A model generated the notes under the pieces. It made no database searches. It was not told the DNA's origin and worked only from the letters and a program-made list of their open reading frames with translations. A stretch of DNA of 64,000 nt from Pteria penguin (taxonomy: Eukaryota > Mollusca > Bivalvia > Pterioida > Pteriidae). The stretch lies in contig CM068583.1 in assembly GCA_035048485.1 (NCBI GenBank), positions 42,887,542-42,951,541 on the forward strand, read 5' to 3'. Position 1 is the stretch's first letter. Each line of letters begins with the position of its first letter. A program made the position numbers and the translations under genes. This document shows positions 43,850 to 54,499 of the stretch, one piece after another.

Positions 43850-46182
43850 TAACATGTGTAAGATTTTTCAGATCAAAACATCAGAATAGGGTTAGTTGTT
43901 TAGTTAGGGTAGTTAGGGCTAGTGTTTGGGGGGTTTTTTTGTTTTGGTTTTTTTTTATTACAAAAACTGACAGGGTATCGACGAATCCCCTGTCAGATAA
44001 TGGATTTCACCGCGATGCGTTAGCTAGAATTAAAAGTTAAACGTTCATTTATTGGATCATAAGTTGTAAGTTCGCTGTGCAAACATTTATTTGTCGCCAG
44101 AGCCTTGTACATCCCGATGCCGGCTGGTATTGCTAAAATTCCAATTTTTGATGAAGAAACAATCTCCAAAGCAGAGTTGTCGTTCCTTTACAATCCACAC
44201 ACCTCTCTGCCAACGTCTCAGGTTTTACAAGATTCTTGTAAAATCAGATTTTGCCTCTAAACGAGATGACTTGGTCTTCGGTGGTTTTATTAGTTAAATT
44301 TAAAGCATTTACCATGTATGCTTCTACATGAATTCAACCCTGAATCTATACCGCACTATATTTTCTCAGCTCTTATAATTTCTAACACGTCTTGTAATTT
44401 CTGAATGAATCACTCATTGTCTGATTTTCGCCCAGATAACTTGAATACGATGACGTTTTTTTTCCCCAAAACACGCAGAGCAGTCTCTATTTTCTACCTT
44501 CTGACTAGGAACTACTTTCAGTAGTTGGCAGAGATTAAAGGGGGTGCAAGGACCGTAACTCTGCTTGGAGATTGGATGAAGAAAGTCTCTCTGACCCTCT
44601 CCCACAAACCGCCGAAGTGGGAGAAGGGCAGAGAATTTCGGACTAATCGTTTTCCTGGAATCGTCGCTGACACCGACCCTTATCCTGGAATTATCGTTGA
44701 CAATGACTGTTTATTATTTTTTAACAACAATGGCAGTCCTACAATTAAGACGTTATAATTATTAAAGCATAATGTTTATTACTCTACTTAAAAAATCAAA
44801 TTTTATTTATTTTACAACGATTAAGAAACAAGTTAACAACTTATATAAATCTTGATCGTTGGCACAGATCTTGGCCTAAGTGTGTCGTTTGTGTGGGAGG
44901 AAACCGAAGTACTCGGAGAAAACCCGGTTTTTAATGCCGATCATGACATTTTATATACGTCATTTACAGCATTGATGAAAGAAATAAGAAAAATCTTCAA
45001 ATTTCGAATTGATTAAAAATATCCAGCCGTTATTTGATTTGTGAATGTCAATTATTTCAGTGGAAGATGTTGGATAGAGCAAAGAATCCATACCTCACTG
45101 TTGAAAAGAGAATAGAAATTGATGTATTAATTAAATGCAATGTCTACTTGTCGATTATTAGAAACATTATGAACTTTTTCAGCGAACTATTTCAGCAGGT
45201 TTATGCTTCAAACATCAGCCGATATCACACTAAATTAATCCGTTATCAAGGAAAAAATATACATCTTAAGCATTATAACCACTGTCCTAATCGACTTTCG
45301 TGAGACATAGCAGAAGTTAGCGTAACAAATTTAGGAAAATAACAAAGAACAATCAATCAAAACCCATTAAACTTTTCCAAAAGAAAAGCGTATGTATGTA
45401 TATAAGCATAGTTATATGTACATAATTGGAAATGGAAATCAATGGAAATGATTTTAGCCCCCCCCCCCCAAAAAAAATCCAGAGTGAACGACATCTGATT
45501 AAACTGTTTGTAAAACACAAGCAAAACAGTATGGATAATTGAAAATGGTATGTTAATAATGTGGAACACGGTGTCAAATAGTGAAAACATGTTGATGATT
45601 GGAAAACTGCGCTGATGTAAATATACAGTTACGTATCAATATCCATCGATTGATAACTTTCTGACAGATCAAATATCGAAAGCTTTTCTATATTAAGCGT
45701 GATTATCGATATTAAGTACAGTACAAGATTTACTGGTATTATTTTGGAAAACTACAACACATTAAACTATAGTTACCTACGTTCCTGAATTTACCAAATC
45801 TGTAAATATTTGACTTTTCAGCAGATATATACAGAAACGCATTTTCATAAGTAACATGCTGGTGATTGCATGACATTTCCGTAACAACGGTAACAAAGTA
45901 CATTAACTCAAGTCACTTTTAAGATATAAATCGCTGTTTACTGTTATCTTCTTTTGTTAACATTTAATAGATATATAGTTGTCTTTACACTTGAAGATTT
46001 TTCCTCTTTTCAGAAGCGCTTCATAGCCTAGTTATATTTTCATCATTGGTAACATATTGGGGAATATATTTTGCTCTACATTTTCACTTTCTGTCATTTA
46101 CAACTAACCAATACTTACAAAGAGTTGGTATCACTATTTTCAAACTCTTACAAAACGTTTATATAAATGGTAACATTGCGTT

Positions 46183-46185
<3 letters not shown>
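43850..46185. other. Mostly unassigned; one widely shared motif
   Basis: GTGGGAGGAAACCGAAGTAC with TCGGAGAAAACCCG at about 44894-44928 resembles a motif I remember from dispersed repeats of many aquatic animals. A second frame at 44109-44264 (IPMPAGIAKIPIFDEETISK) looks weakly coding but is unassigned. C/A runs lie at 45460-45476. Nothing else is seen. Confidence 0.4.
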
Positions 46186-46496
<311 letters not shown>

Positions 46497-46499
46497 GTC

Positions 46500-47530
46500 G
46501 TGTATGTACCTGACTAACTGCAGTATCATTCCTTTCAACGATAATACAATATTCACAAGACTTCAATATGATGATCTTACCAACCCTTATGAAATGTTGA
46601 TAAACCTTTGGTATCATTACGTACCAACACTTACGAAGTATTGATAAATCGTAAGTATCATTCCTTACGAAGACATGTAAAGTGTTGATAAGTCGTTGGT
46701 ATCACTGACGTTCCAACGTTTACACAGTGTTGATAGGAATGGTATCATTATATTCCAACACTAGCATGTTGATGAACATCAAAATGTATCATCCTGCTTC
46801 AATATCAACAAAGAGCTGATAAATTATATATCGAATTGTCTTTATATTAAATTGTTTGTAATCATCGAATAATTCCCGCCGTCTCTACCTAATGGTTAGT
46901 TACCAAAGATGATTAAAGAAACTTTAACAAACTTTAACTCGTCATTCATAAAATACTGAAAAAATGTTTGCCTAAAATATTTTGAAACATATATTTTGGT
47001 AAGAGTTACCGTTCATTTACATAATAAAAATTGATCTAATTGCAAAATATTGTACGTATATATGGTGATATCGACACGTACATGTAGATGAATTGGCAAG
47101 GTAACTAAGAAGCATGTTAAATATTTGTGTTCGATGCACTTTATTTGATGCATTAATGGTAAATAAAAGTCCTGTTATTTTGTGATGAAAACTATTAATT
47201 ATTGTTTGCATATCCAAGCAGCCGATAAATATACGGAAATAAATAGTTTTACTGATTATATGCACTGGTAAATGAAAACTAATCTTAGAGGATGACCAAG
47301 AAACTCCGAGGAGGACGAGAGTGGTACATTCTCTTGTGTTGAATATTTTTTTTCAAATCAATCAAGGAGAAGAATTTCATTCTTAGTATACTATCTTTTT
47401 GTTTTTCTTGACAGAAACGACAAATTTCATGTGAATATACATTGTATATACATAATATCCTTTGTATTTCGTGTATTGAGGTAATGAATTGAAATAGTTC
47501 TTTATTATTACTATTATTATTATTATCATT
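46500..47530. other. Unassigned stretch with diffuse repeats
   Basis: Between 46560 and 46790 a loose repeat of about 60 bp recurs (GATAAATCGTTGGTATCATT-like, TTACGAAGTGTTGATAA-like, four or five times). The rest is AT-rich and unassigned. Confidence 0.5.
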
Positions 47531-47533
47531 ATA

Positions 47534-47781
47534 AGCCGGCGTGGCCTAGTGGTATCGCGCTGAACTCCTGATCGGGAGGCCGGGGTTCGATTCCCGCTCT
47601 GGTCATGCCGGTGTCCTGTCTTTCGGATGAGACAGTAAAAACCAAGGCCCCGTGTCGTGGTATGCATGGCACGTTAAAGACCCCTCACTGCTTCGGATGG
47701 GTCCGTTGCAAAGGTCAAAATTTGTATGCCCCGCATCAGACAGATGCCGTCACCATATACGTGAAATAATCATGGTGTGAT
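47534..47781 (+). mobile_element. Full-length tRNA-derived SINE, plus strand
   Basis: The head GCGTGGCCTAGTGGTATCGC (A box) and CCGGGGTTCGATTCCCGC (B box) is followed by GTCCTGTCTTTCGGATGAGA, GGCACGTTAAAGACCCCTCA, CTGCTTCGGATGGGTCCGTT and CACCATATACGTGAAATAAT, ending in an ATTATCAT-type tail. The possible 8-bp target duplication ATTATCAT lies on both sides, but ATT/ATC microsatellites make this uncertain. It is the best reference copy in the window. Confidence 0.9.
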
Positions 47782-47782
47782 T

Positions 47783-47852
<70 letters not shown>

Positions 47853-47857
47853 CCATC

Positions 47858-47887
<30 letters not shown>
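47781..47887. repeat. (TCA)n microsatellite
   Basis: About 35 TCA units with ACC and TCT interruptions, directly at the SINE 3' end, so it may have grown from the SINE tail. Confidence 0.96.
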
Positions 47888-47888
<1 letters not shown>

Positions 47889-47889
47889 C

Positions 47890-49330
47890 TGGAAGGTGAT
47901 GAAATGATTCTGTCTTTGCTGTGTGTTTCAAACTGAAAAGAAAGTTTATATTCTGCACTGTACATATGCTTCAAACAGACGTATATTACACCTGACTAAA
48001 GGGATACAAAATTTTGTGTGAATTACATTATTTTCAAGTATATAAACTAATGTCATATGATGTATCCATATTATTTCAGTACAGAAAATAAAGTTTTGCC
48101 ATGAAGTATAATCGTTAATGTACGTCAGACATTGCTACGTGTGCCACACCATCTTTAGATGCCCGTCTGAACGGATAACTTCTCAAAATTATAAGCTTTA
48201 TTAGTGACCAATCACACGGTGATACAGCACAGCAGAATATTAGAGACGCTGTGGATCTATCTTGGTCAATGTGTGTCCTATTATCACTCTAAATGCAGTG
48301 GTAACTCCTGTTGTGTATAGCACAGAACAAAGAAAGTAAGCGATTTTACAGTCAGTGTAAAGTTTTAAATGGTAAATAGGTGTTAAATTACGGGGTCAGC
48401 AGAAGTCCCATGCATTTTAAATTTCCAGAAATTAATGTCATAAGAGGCTTTAATTTGCACTTTCTGATAAAGTGGATTTTGTTCCCTACATCTGTCGTTT
48501 GCTAAATTTCAAATTCTAATAATTTCTAAGGGACCACATGACTACTAAAATTAGTAGAATTTGAAAGTTAGCAAACGACACATCCTACAAAGTGAATCAT
48601 ATTAGCGCCAAGGCGTAGGGGAGAATTCATATAAAAAATGCTGAAAACTGGAAAATCAGTACATTCGCAACGTTATTAGAATGGCTTTAATTTGAAACCC
48701 ATAGATATATGGTTTTCTTCCCAGATCTCTGAAATATCCCGTTCGTCAAAAGGTGCCAACATGAGTATTCTGCTTATTTGTCTCTCCGTGCCATTGTCTG
48801 CCTGCACGTCAGAATTTAATTCTGTTTCTAGCAGAAGCCAAAATTCCGAAAATAGAAGGGTCACAGACTTGATACTTAGTATTTATGATGATTTTAACAT
48901 GTACATTTGGTTTCCGATAAAACTGCGTCATTGAAACCTACATTTCCTAGCTGAGTGATTTATCTAAAATGTGACCATTGCTATCAATTGCTGTCTTTAG
49001 TCGTATCTTTATTCACACCAAATGCGTGATTAAGCCGGTACAGCTTCTTTACAATCGAATGTTTTTGTGATGTCGATTTGTGTGCTTACATTTGTTATCA
49101 TCCGTATGTTCTTGGCGACTCTTCTCATACCACCGAGTTACCATCTTTACTATTTTATATTGATATGTCTAATGTGTATCCGGTGTTCTAGGCGAGTGAC
49201 GAAAAAAGCTTTTGTTATCCATGATAAATTTTACATGGACATGTGTTGCATTTGTCTATTCTTAAAGTTAGTTCAATTCAATTCAATCACTGGCGAGATT
49301 ATCTATTTTCAATATCAATATATAGCATTG
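47890..49330. other. Unassigned, with an inverted repeat at 48493-48580
   Basis: TGTCGTTTGCTAAATTTCAA with ATTCTAATAAT pairs with TTAGTAGAATTTGAAAGTTA with GCAAACGACA; looser pairing continues outward to about 48465-48600. Likely another foldback MITE. The rest is AT-rich and unassigned. Confidence 0.55.
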
Positions 49331-49337
49331 ATTTTGA

Positions 49338-49600
49338 TATCATTTAGTGTCACTTTCGACATCATTTTCTTCATTGTCTTCGAAAAGAGGATCAAAATCC
49401 AATTCATGCCGTTTGATTACAAGAGTGCAAGCCTTTTCTATGTCGATTGATTCGTCTTCCATTAGTTTGGTAATCTCTCGTTTAATATCTCGAAGTTCCA
49501 TATTTTTCATAAAAAACGACGATCTGTCTTTCGGCAACATGAGTTCACTGGTCTCCTCCTTCGCATCTTGTTGGGTTAAATTTGTATCTTCGGTCATTAA
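49338..49600 (-). CDS. Acidic 85-codon frame of a Polinton-like element (remnant)
   Basis: Minus strand. The frame is rich in Asp, Glu and Lys (MTEDTNLTQQDAKEETSELM, then MEDESIDIEKACTLVIKRHE, ending in an acidic tail). It follows, after a frame break near 49600-49640, a zinc-finger and poly-Asp segment, so the two may once have been one protein. Function unknown. It is placed with the element by position and strand only. Confidence 0.45.
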
Positions 49601-49639
49601 CTGATTGATTTTCTTCTCGTATTGAGAATTATGTTAGTC

Positions 49640-49891
49640 TCAGACCTCGTTGATGATGAAATTGAAACCATTATCATCATCATCATCATCATCACCGTCG
49701 ATCTCCAAGCTCTCTTCATCGTCATCCATCGGACATCCGAGTTTAATATGTCTCTGGAGATCATGTTCAGTAGCAAACATGGTTCCACAATCGACACACG
49801 ATGGTGTTTTGTCTGAATCTTCATATTTCATACGATGATTATTTGCCATGTAAAATGGGATGGGTCTATCCTTATATGGAGCTGTTTTCAT
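49640..49891 (-). CDS. C2H2 zinc-finger and poly-Asp frame (remnant)
   Basis: The minus-strand frame of 83 codons has CVDCGTMFATEHDLQRHIKL-GC, a C2H2/C2HC zinc finger (about 49737-49805), followed by a run of Asp coded by a CAT/CATC microsatellite (49670-49698). Upstream, MKTAPYKDRPIPFYMANNHR overlaps similar text encoded at 49906-49925, a short local duplication. It lies directly downstream of the ATPase-like gene on the same strand. The role in the element is unknown; DNA binding is only suggested by the finger. Confidence 0.5.
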   Translation of the reverse strand: MKTAPYKDRPIPFYMANNHRMKYEDSDKTPSCVDCGTMFATEHDLQRHIKLGCPMDDDEESLEIDGDDDDDDDNGFNFIINEV

Positions 49892-49905
49892 ATTTAGATC
49901 GGTGA

Positions 49906-50884
49906 TTATCCATGTAAAATGGGGCGCGTCTTTCCGACATGTCTGGGTGTGATAGACCAGCGGATTGTAATATGTTCACGTGAATGACACGTCTGTACAC
50001 CTTCGCCGTCAGACGAGAAATGACAGTCTTCTTGTAAATTAGGCCTTTTATAGGAACCGAAGACGTTCGTTTGTAGTCTTTTGGATTCCGGGATGCTTTG
50101 TTTTAAATCTACGAGTAAATAACCAAATGGCCTGTCTATCGCTTGTCGATAGGTATCCAAGAATGTCTTTGTGTTTCCCGGATACATTTGTTTGGCAAGG
50201 TTCCTTATTTGTAGCTGGTCTCTTAGGTTTTTGAATAGAACGAGGTATTAGCTGTTCAAACTCATCGTCCTATTTTCTTTTCCTTTGTTGTATATATTTT
50301 GCATCAAGCACACCACGTTAAGATTGCAATGATGTGCTCCTTCTGTGTAAAGTGCACAGGCCTCTGGACTTCCAGACGCATCCCTTTGAATATCGTCCAT
50401 GACGAGTAAATTGTTTTCTTTTTGGGTTTATAAAATCGTCTCTGCGTAGGTCATCAGTTAAATCTTGAATAAACTCAAGAGGAGGTCGTACAGTTGATCT
50501 GATGACGTCATACATCGGTTGCCATCTCTTGTATATCCATATAATCCTTGTTGGAGGAGGCTCAATCACAAGTCTGTTTACTTTCAAGGGGTCTTTAATC
50601 CATGTACTCTTACCACTCATCGTCGGTCCTGCCACTGTCATGGTGAACGGATGTCGAAATTTAAACAAATCTTCTGTATCATATGACGAATCAAATATGA
50701 TTTTCTTACGAGGAGGAGGATACGCGTCATTGATTTCAGGATACGATTGCGGATATGGTTGACTGCTTCCACGAGCAATCCTTCTATGTCTCTTCAGGTT
50801 GTCTGATCGAGAAAAAATCTTTGAGCACATAGGACACGATGTTGACAGCATGACGCCACGATGAAAAATGAGCCTTTGAATCAA
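49906..50884 (-). pseudogene. Polinton/Maverick packaging-ATPase-like gene, frameshifted
   Basis: Minus strand from 50884: an N-terminal C2H2 finger (CPMCSKIFSRSDNLKRHRR, about 50780-50850), a proline-rich linker (INDAYPPPRKK), then a P-loop ATPase with Walker A GPTMSGKST (about 50608-50634). A frame break near 50425 comes before a Walker B-type LLVMDD (about 50405-50425 in another frame). The frame at 49906-50187 carries the C-terminal part (MYPGNTKTFLDTYRQAIDRP). ATPases of this FtsK/HerA-like class pump DNA into capsids in Polinton-type elements and related viruses. At least two frameshifts make it inactive. Capsid, protease and polymerase B genes were not found in the window. Confidence 0.7.
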
Positions 50885-50929
50885 TGTCTATCTTTTTCAT
50901 GTGTTCTGATCGTCTTCCTTGACCAAAGA

Positions 50930-51112
50930 AAATCCAGAAGAGAATCCCTTATGAGGAGAAGGAGGAGGGAATCACTGAGGAGGAGGAGGGAATCACTAAG
51001 GAGAAGGAATGAATCACTGAGGAGGAGGAGGAGGAGGAGTGAATCCTTGAGGAGGAGGAGGAGGAGGAGAGAATCACTGAGGAGAAAGAGGAGGAGGATA
51101 CGCTTCAGTGAT
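50930..51112. repeat. AGGAGGAGG purine tract, expanded from a proline-rich linker
   Basis: Units of GGAATCACTGAGGAGGAGGA with variable GAG runs, about eight copies. The outer edge (GAGGAGGAGGATACGCTTCA, about 51090) resembles the linker inside the ATPase-like gene at 50708-50735, so the tract seems to be a duplication and expansion of that coding segment. The minus strand would encode a Pro-rich chain; the plus-strand Arg/Glu frame is an artefact. Confidence 0.8.
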
Positions 51113-51250
51113 TTGAGGACACGCTACACTGCTCATGGATATACTAGTAATCATAGATTCCATACAGGGGGGAGCTTAATATCTTGATGCTCAATCCCAA
51201 GTTTTTCTTTATGTATATTGATATTGTGTATAATATTTCAATACATACTG

Positions 51251-51393
51251 ATCATACTCAAGAAGCATAAAGACATACTAGAAGAGATCTGGGAAGGAGA
51301 TACGGACGCAGAAATTGGAACTGATGATGGGGAAGAAGAAATGGAAACTGACAACGGGAAAGAAGACATGGAAACTGATGAAGAATCCCAATA
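51251..51393 (+). CDS. Acidic C-terminal fragment (unassigned)
   Basis: A plus-strand frame without its own ATG reads KKHKDILEEIWEGDTDAEIG, then EEEMETDNGKEDMETDEESQ and a stop at about 51391. Two ATGGAAACTGA copies inside suggest internal repetition. It lies just before the integrase relic on the same strand. Possibly the tail of another element protein; too short to assign. Confidence 0.35.
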
Positions 51394-51447
51394 AGACATA
51401 AAAACAACGACTTTTTATTCATTTTATATCAGTCAGTCGGAGGAAAA

Positions 51448-51990
51448 TGACGTGGAAAGATTACTTGAGAGACATTTACTATAACCCTATCAATGCCGGG
51501 AGTTCAGCGGACCAGATAAACTATATCGATATGTCAAAAATGCGGGAAGATACGTTGTCAGTAAGCACAAGATTCGAAAATGACTACAGAGTCAGGACGC
51601 TTACAGCTTACAAAGACCTTTAAAAAGAAATTTCAAGAGAAACAGGGTGATTACTCTCGGTGGGATGCAGATCTCATAGACATGGCTAAATTCTCTAAAG
51701 ATAACGACGGATGTGTATATGTTTTGGTCGTCATCGACATATTTTCGAAATACCTGTGGATGCGTCCTTTGAAAGATAAGAGAAGCGAGAGTGTTTCTCA
51801 AGCATTTACAGACGTGTTGGAAGAAGGGAGAAAGCCTACCAGAATTCGTACGGATAAAGGACAGGCTTTCAATGTCTTGTTAAAAGATCGTGGCATCAAT
51901 CATTTATATTCCAAAAACACGGAAGTGAAAGCCAATTATGCAGAGCGGGTCATCAAAACGATAAGATAAAAAGTCTACCGCTATTTGACT
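51448..51990 (+). pseudogene. Polinton-type integrase, N-terminal and core part
   Basis: MTWKDYLRDIYYNPINAG (51448-51501) starts the relic in one frame, RYVKNAGRYVVSKHKIRK (about 51525-51580) is in a second and the core in a third, so two frame breaks lie before 51600. The core has WDADLIDM (first Asp), VLVVIDIFSKYLW, RTDKGQAF (second Asp, about 51847-51870) and AERVIKTIR (Glu, about 51943-51969): a DDE/RNase H-fold integrase. Only 29 residues separate the last Asp and Glu, fewer than the usual 35, so a small deletion is likely. An in-frame stop follows at 51967-51969, then KVYRYLTYKQTHRYVDRL. The C-terminal domain is displaced to 53040. Confidence 0.78.
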
Positions 51991-52119
51991 TATAAACAAA
52001 CACATCGCTATGTCGATCGCCTACAAGAGTTTGTTACAAATTATAAAAGAAAAAAGAGGAGTTACCGGCTCAGTTATGTGGCAGAAGTCACCATGGAGCT
52101 ATACAATACATAAATATAA

Positions 52120-52210
52120 ATAATATAATAGAACATTTAACACATTACAAAAATATTTGATTGTAGTGCAATTACGATACCGACTTAGGACGGTCATTTA
52201 ATTTGACAAA
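52120..52210 (+). repeat. Gene-like remnant related to the 23.8-kb frame
   Basis: CATTACAAAAATATTTGATT with GTAGTGCAATTACGATACCG (about 52144-52183) translates as ITKIFDCSAITIPT, which resembles ITKIFEYAAVTIPR at about 24003-24046. At DNA level most positions of a ~45-bp block agree. A stop follows. Confidence 0.45.
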
Positions 52211-52379
52211 AGCCAAACAAATGGTGTGGTTAATCGGTTTACGGGCCCACCTTCCCACTCACCGTAACAGCAGAACAATCAAAAGACGTACATTTGAAAA
52301 TTTATAAATAATCCTCCATGTAAAGAACAAGGGTCAACAGGTATCGCATATTGAGAGGTCATAAAAATATAAACACGTA

Positions 52380-53015
52380 AGGTATTGTAAAACACATAAT
52401 GGTATAAAAATATATGCGACATCAACATGATAAACCGTGCTCTGCCAGTCTGAAAGCGAGCTAAGACCCTAGATCTGTAGGAGTCCCGACTAACAGTCAG
52501 AGGGGACGAGGTTCAGGACCATGTCTCCTCTGAAAGAGGTTTGGACAAGGCCCGTCATATAGTCCCCACCGCCCTGTTAGTCAGCGTGCAACGTTCAAGT
52601 AAAAGTCTGCATAAGGCTGTAGAGGGGCCAAATACAAGACCTATAGTTTTTTTGATGATCTCAATATCATATTGTCTATTTAGGAGACGTTTGACTATTT
52701 TATTACATGATAAAATAACGTTATCGGAGCCTTTTACTTTCCTTAGTTTATATACGAGATCACCGTGAAAAATTAGGATGGGAAATTCCATTGGATACAT
52801 ACTGTTGAAAAGAAATATTTCCAAATTTAGATAGAAGTTCTTAATAAGATCTGAAGAATTTGCCGAATGTTTTTCTTAGCTTGTGATATCTGTAACCCTG
52901 AGTTAAAAGTTTAGTAGTAATTTGTAAATTTCGTTTATGAAAGTCTAAAACATCGGTGCAGCCTCTGACAAATCGAACTAATTGAGATATATAGATACCA
53001 TATAACACTTACCAT
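52380..53015 (-). pseudogene. Penelope-like retroelement fragment inserted in the integrase
   Basis: Minus strand from 53015: YGIYISQLVRFVRGC (about 52965-53010), the same block as AYGVFISQLIPYSRAC in the 21.7-kb fragment, then LLTQGYRYHKLRKTFGKF (about 52850-52905). The frame at 52555-52824 follows with GDLVYKLRKVKGSDN (about 52720-52765) and KKTIGLVFGPSTAL (about 52605-52648). Several stops are present. Only the C-terminal end of the reverse transcriptase and downstream region remain, a 5'-truncated insertion. It separates the integrase core (ending near 52060) from its C-terminal domain (53040). Confidence 0.7.
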
Positions 53016-53039
53016 CGGACGATAGGAATAGCACACGTG

Positions 53040-53330
53040 AAAGTGACCAAATCCAAAGAAACGAATCTCTGGTGGAGAATGTACTAGCCAAAGAAGATGC
53101 CCAAGACTAAACGGGTTGGAAAAGGTTTCAGGTTCAAAGTGGGGGACGACGTACGGATCAGTCATCTTAGAAATGTATTTTTCCGAGAATATGATCAAAG
53201 GTGGTCGGGAGAGATCTTTATCGTCGCAGATAGGCGCTTGCGTGGAGGATTACTAGTGTATAAACTCAAAGACTATAACGATGAAGACATCAAACGAACC
53301 TTCTAACCTTCTATCCTTTGGAACTGCGGA
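53040..53330 (+). pseudogene. Polinton-type integrase, C-terminal domain
   Basis: An open frame at 53097-53306 encodes GKGFRFKVGDDVRISHLRNV, REYDQRWSGEIFIVADRRL and VYKLKDYNDEDIKRTF, an SH3/chromodomain-like C-terminal DNA-binding domain of integrases (FKVGDxV start). Coding text begins about 60 bp upstream (LWWRMY, about 53069-53086) with one stop before MPK. It continues the plus-strand integrase interrupted by the insertion. The element's terminal repeats were not identified. Confidence 0.75.
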
Positions 53331-53399
53331 AAGTGGACGTACGAGGAGAGGACGATGTATTTAAAGTATAAAAGATTCTATAGAATAAAGGCACTGGAC

Positions 53400-53930
53400 C
53401 TAATAAACAATATTATGTGAAATGGTTACATTGGCCTTCCAAGTTTAATTCTTGGATTCTAGCCACTGATTTGCATATGTAAATATGTATTGCATCAATA
53501 AAATATTTTACTTTGAATAGAGCTGTCGATATGTATTGCATATTGTCAATAAAATATTGTACTTTCATTAGAGTTGTCGTTCTTTATTATTCTTTGTGTA
53601 ACACATATTATATTCATATTTTACCGTCATCTATGGTACAATCGCCATAGTAACATGACATCAATCAGCTTTATATTTTACATTAATAACGTAAAACAGA
53701 TGATGCCGTTTAAATACGTCACGACCCCATTGTGTAAACGAACAATAACGATGATATTCCTGGCATTGTATGTCCGTATAAGGGTACAATAAGTCACCAC
53801 CCTTTCATGTAACGAACAATAGGGAGTCCGTATAGCAGCAATACGTCACAGAAGTTAAATAACTGCTGACTCATTCTTTTTTTCTATAGTTTCTAAAAAT
53901 AGAAATCCTTACCTTAAATGAAAGGCCGGA
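53400..53930. other. Unassigned stretch, possible element end
   Basis: Two copies of a 66-bp segment (ATATGTATTGCATCAATAAA, TATTTTACTTTGAATAGAGC at 53484-53525; 53530-53575) contain AATAAA. They may be 3' processing sites of the Polinton-like genes. No terminal repeat was found. Confidence 0.4.
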
Positions 53931-53934
53931 TAGG

Positions 53935-54012
53935 GGGTCAGTAGAGAGGTCGTGGGGTCAGTAGAGAGGTCGTGGGGTCAGTGCAGAGGTCGCGGGGTCA
54001 GGGGAGGGGTCA
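53935..54012. repeat. 20-bp tandem repeat
   Basis: GTGGGGTCAGTAGAGAGGTC, four copies, the last one diverged. Confidence 0.93.
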
Positions 54013-54241
54013 ACAATGACGTCATCTGCGCCTCCCGATGAGGGAGGCATTACGCCTCTCCCCATGTTAAGGTATCTGGCGTAGAACCCTGGTTATTCCA
54101 CTACTTTGATAAATCAGAAGGAGGATCATGTTATAGGTCAGCATTCAAAAAAGCTTACAGGTGCTGTAAAAAGGAGTAGGGTAAGGGACGTTCAAGAACC
54201 ATCTACATCAGGAAGCAAGAATTAAACAGAAGAAAACATCC

Positions 54242-54490
54242 ATGGAAGTTATAGATCCTGAGGATAGAGAGGAGAAGGTGGAGATCGGGGAGGAAGAGCT
54301 CTGCTGTTTATGTAAACAGTTCACCCCAAAACAAATTAGAGACAGTGATATCTTTATGTCCACCAAGTGGGCACAGTGTGATGGTGTGACAGACGGACAA
54401 CCATGTAATCACTGGATTCATCTCAAGTTTTGTTGTAGTACCAAAGTTGTAAGAAGAAATTACAAGTTGTACTGTCCTCACGGTGTGTAA
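54242..54490 (+). CDS. PHD-finger-like ORF (82 codons)
   Basis: After an acidic start (MEVIDPEDREEKVEIGEEEL) come CCLCKQFTP, WAQCDG, CNHWIHLKFC and YKLYCPHGV. The order of Cys/His pairs (CxxC, C, CxxWxH, C, C) fits a PHD-type zinc finger. The last Cys pair is incomplete: CPHG where CPxC is usual. A coding-like stretch in another frame upstream (VRDVQEPSTSGSKN, about 54188-54226) ends in a stop. PHD fingers of this small type are found at the C-terminus of some invertebrate DDE transposase proteins, so it may be the tail of one; that is an inference. No other domain is visible. Confidence 0.5.
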   Translation: MEVIDPEDREEKVEIGEEELCCLCKQFTPKQIRDSDIFMSTKWAQCDGVTDGQPCNHWIHLKFCCSTKVVRRNYKLYCPHGV

Positions 54491-54499
54491 CTACCTTTC

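Noticed and set aside
49067..49450. A 127-codon hydrophobic open frame (membrane protein)
   Set aside because: It is AT-rich, Ile/Phe-dominated and overlaps the antisense acidic frame of the Polinton-like remnant; no motif supports it.
50861..51187. An Arg/Glu-rich protein on the plus strand
   Set aside because: It is the reverse side of the purine minisatellite derived from the minus-strand proline-rich linker.
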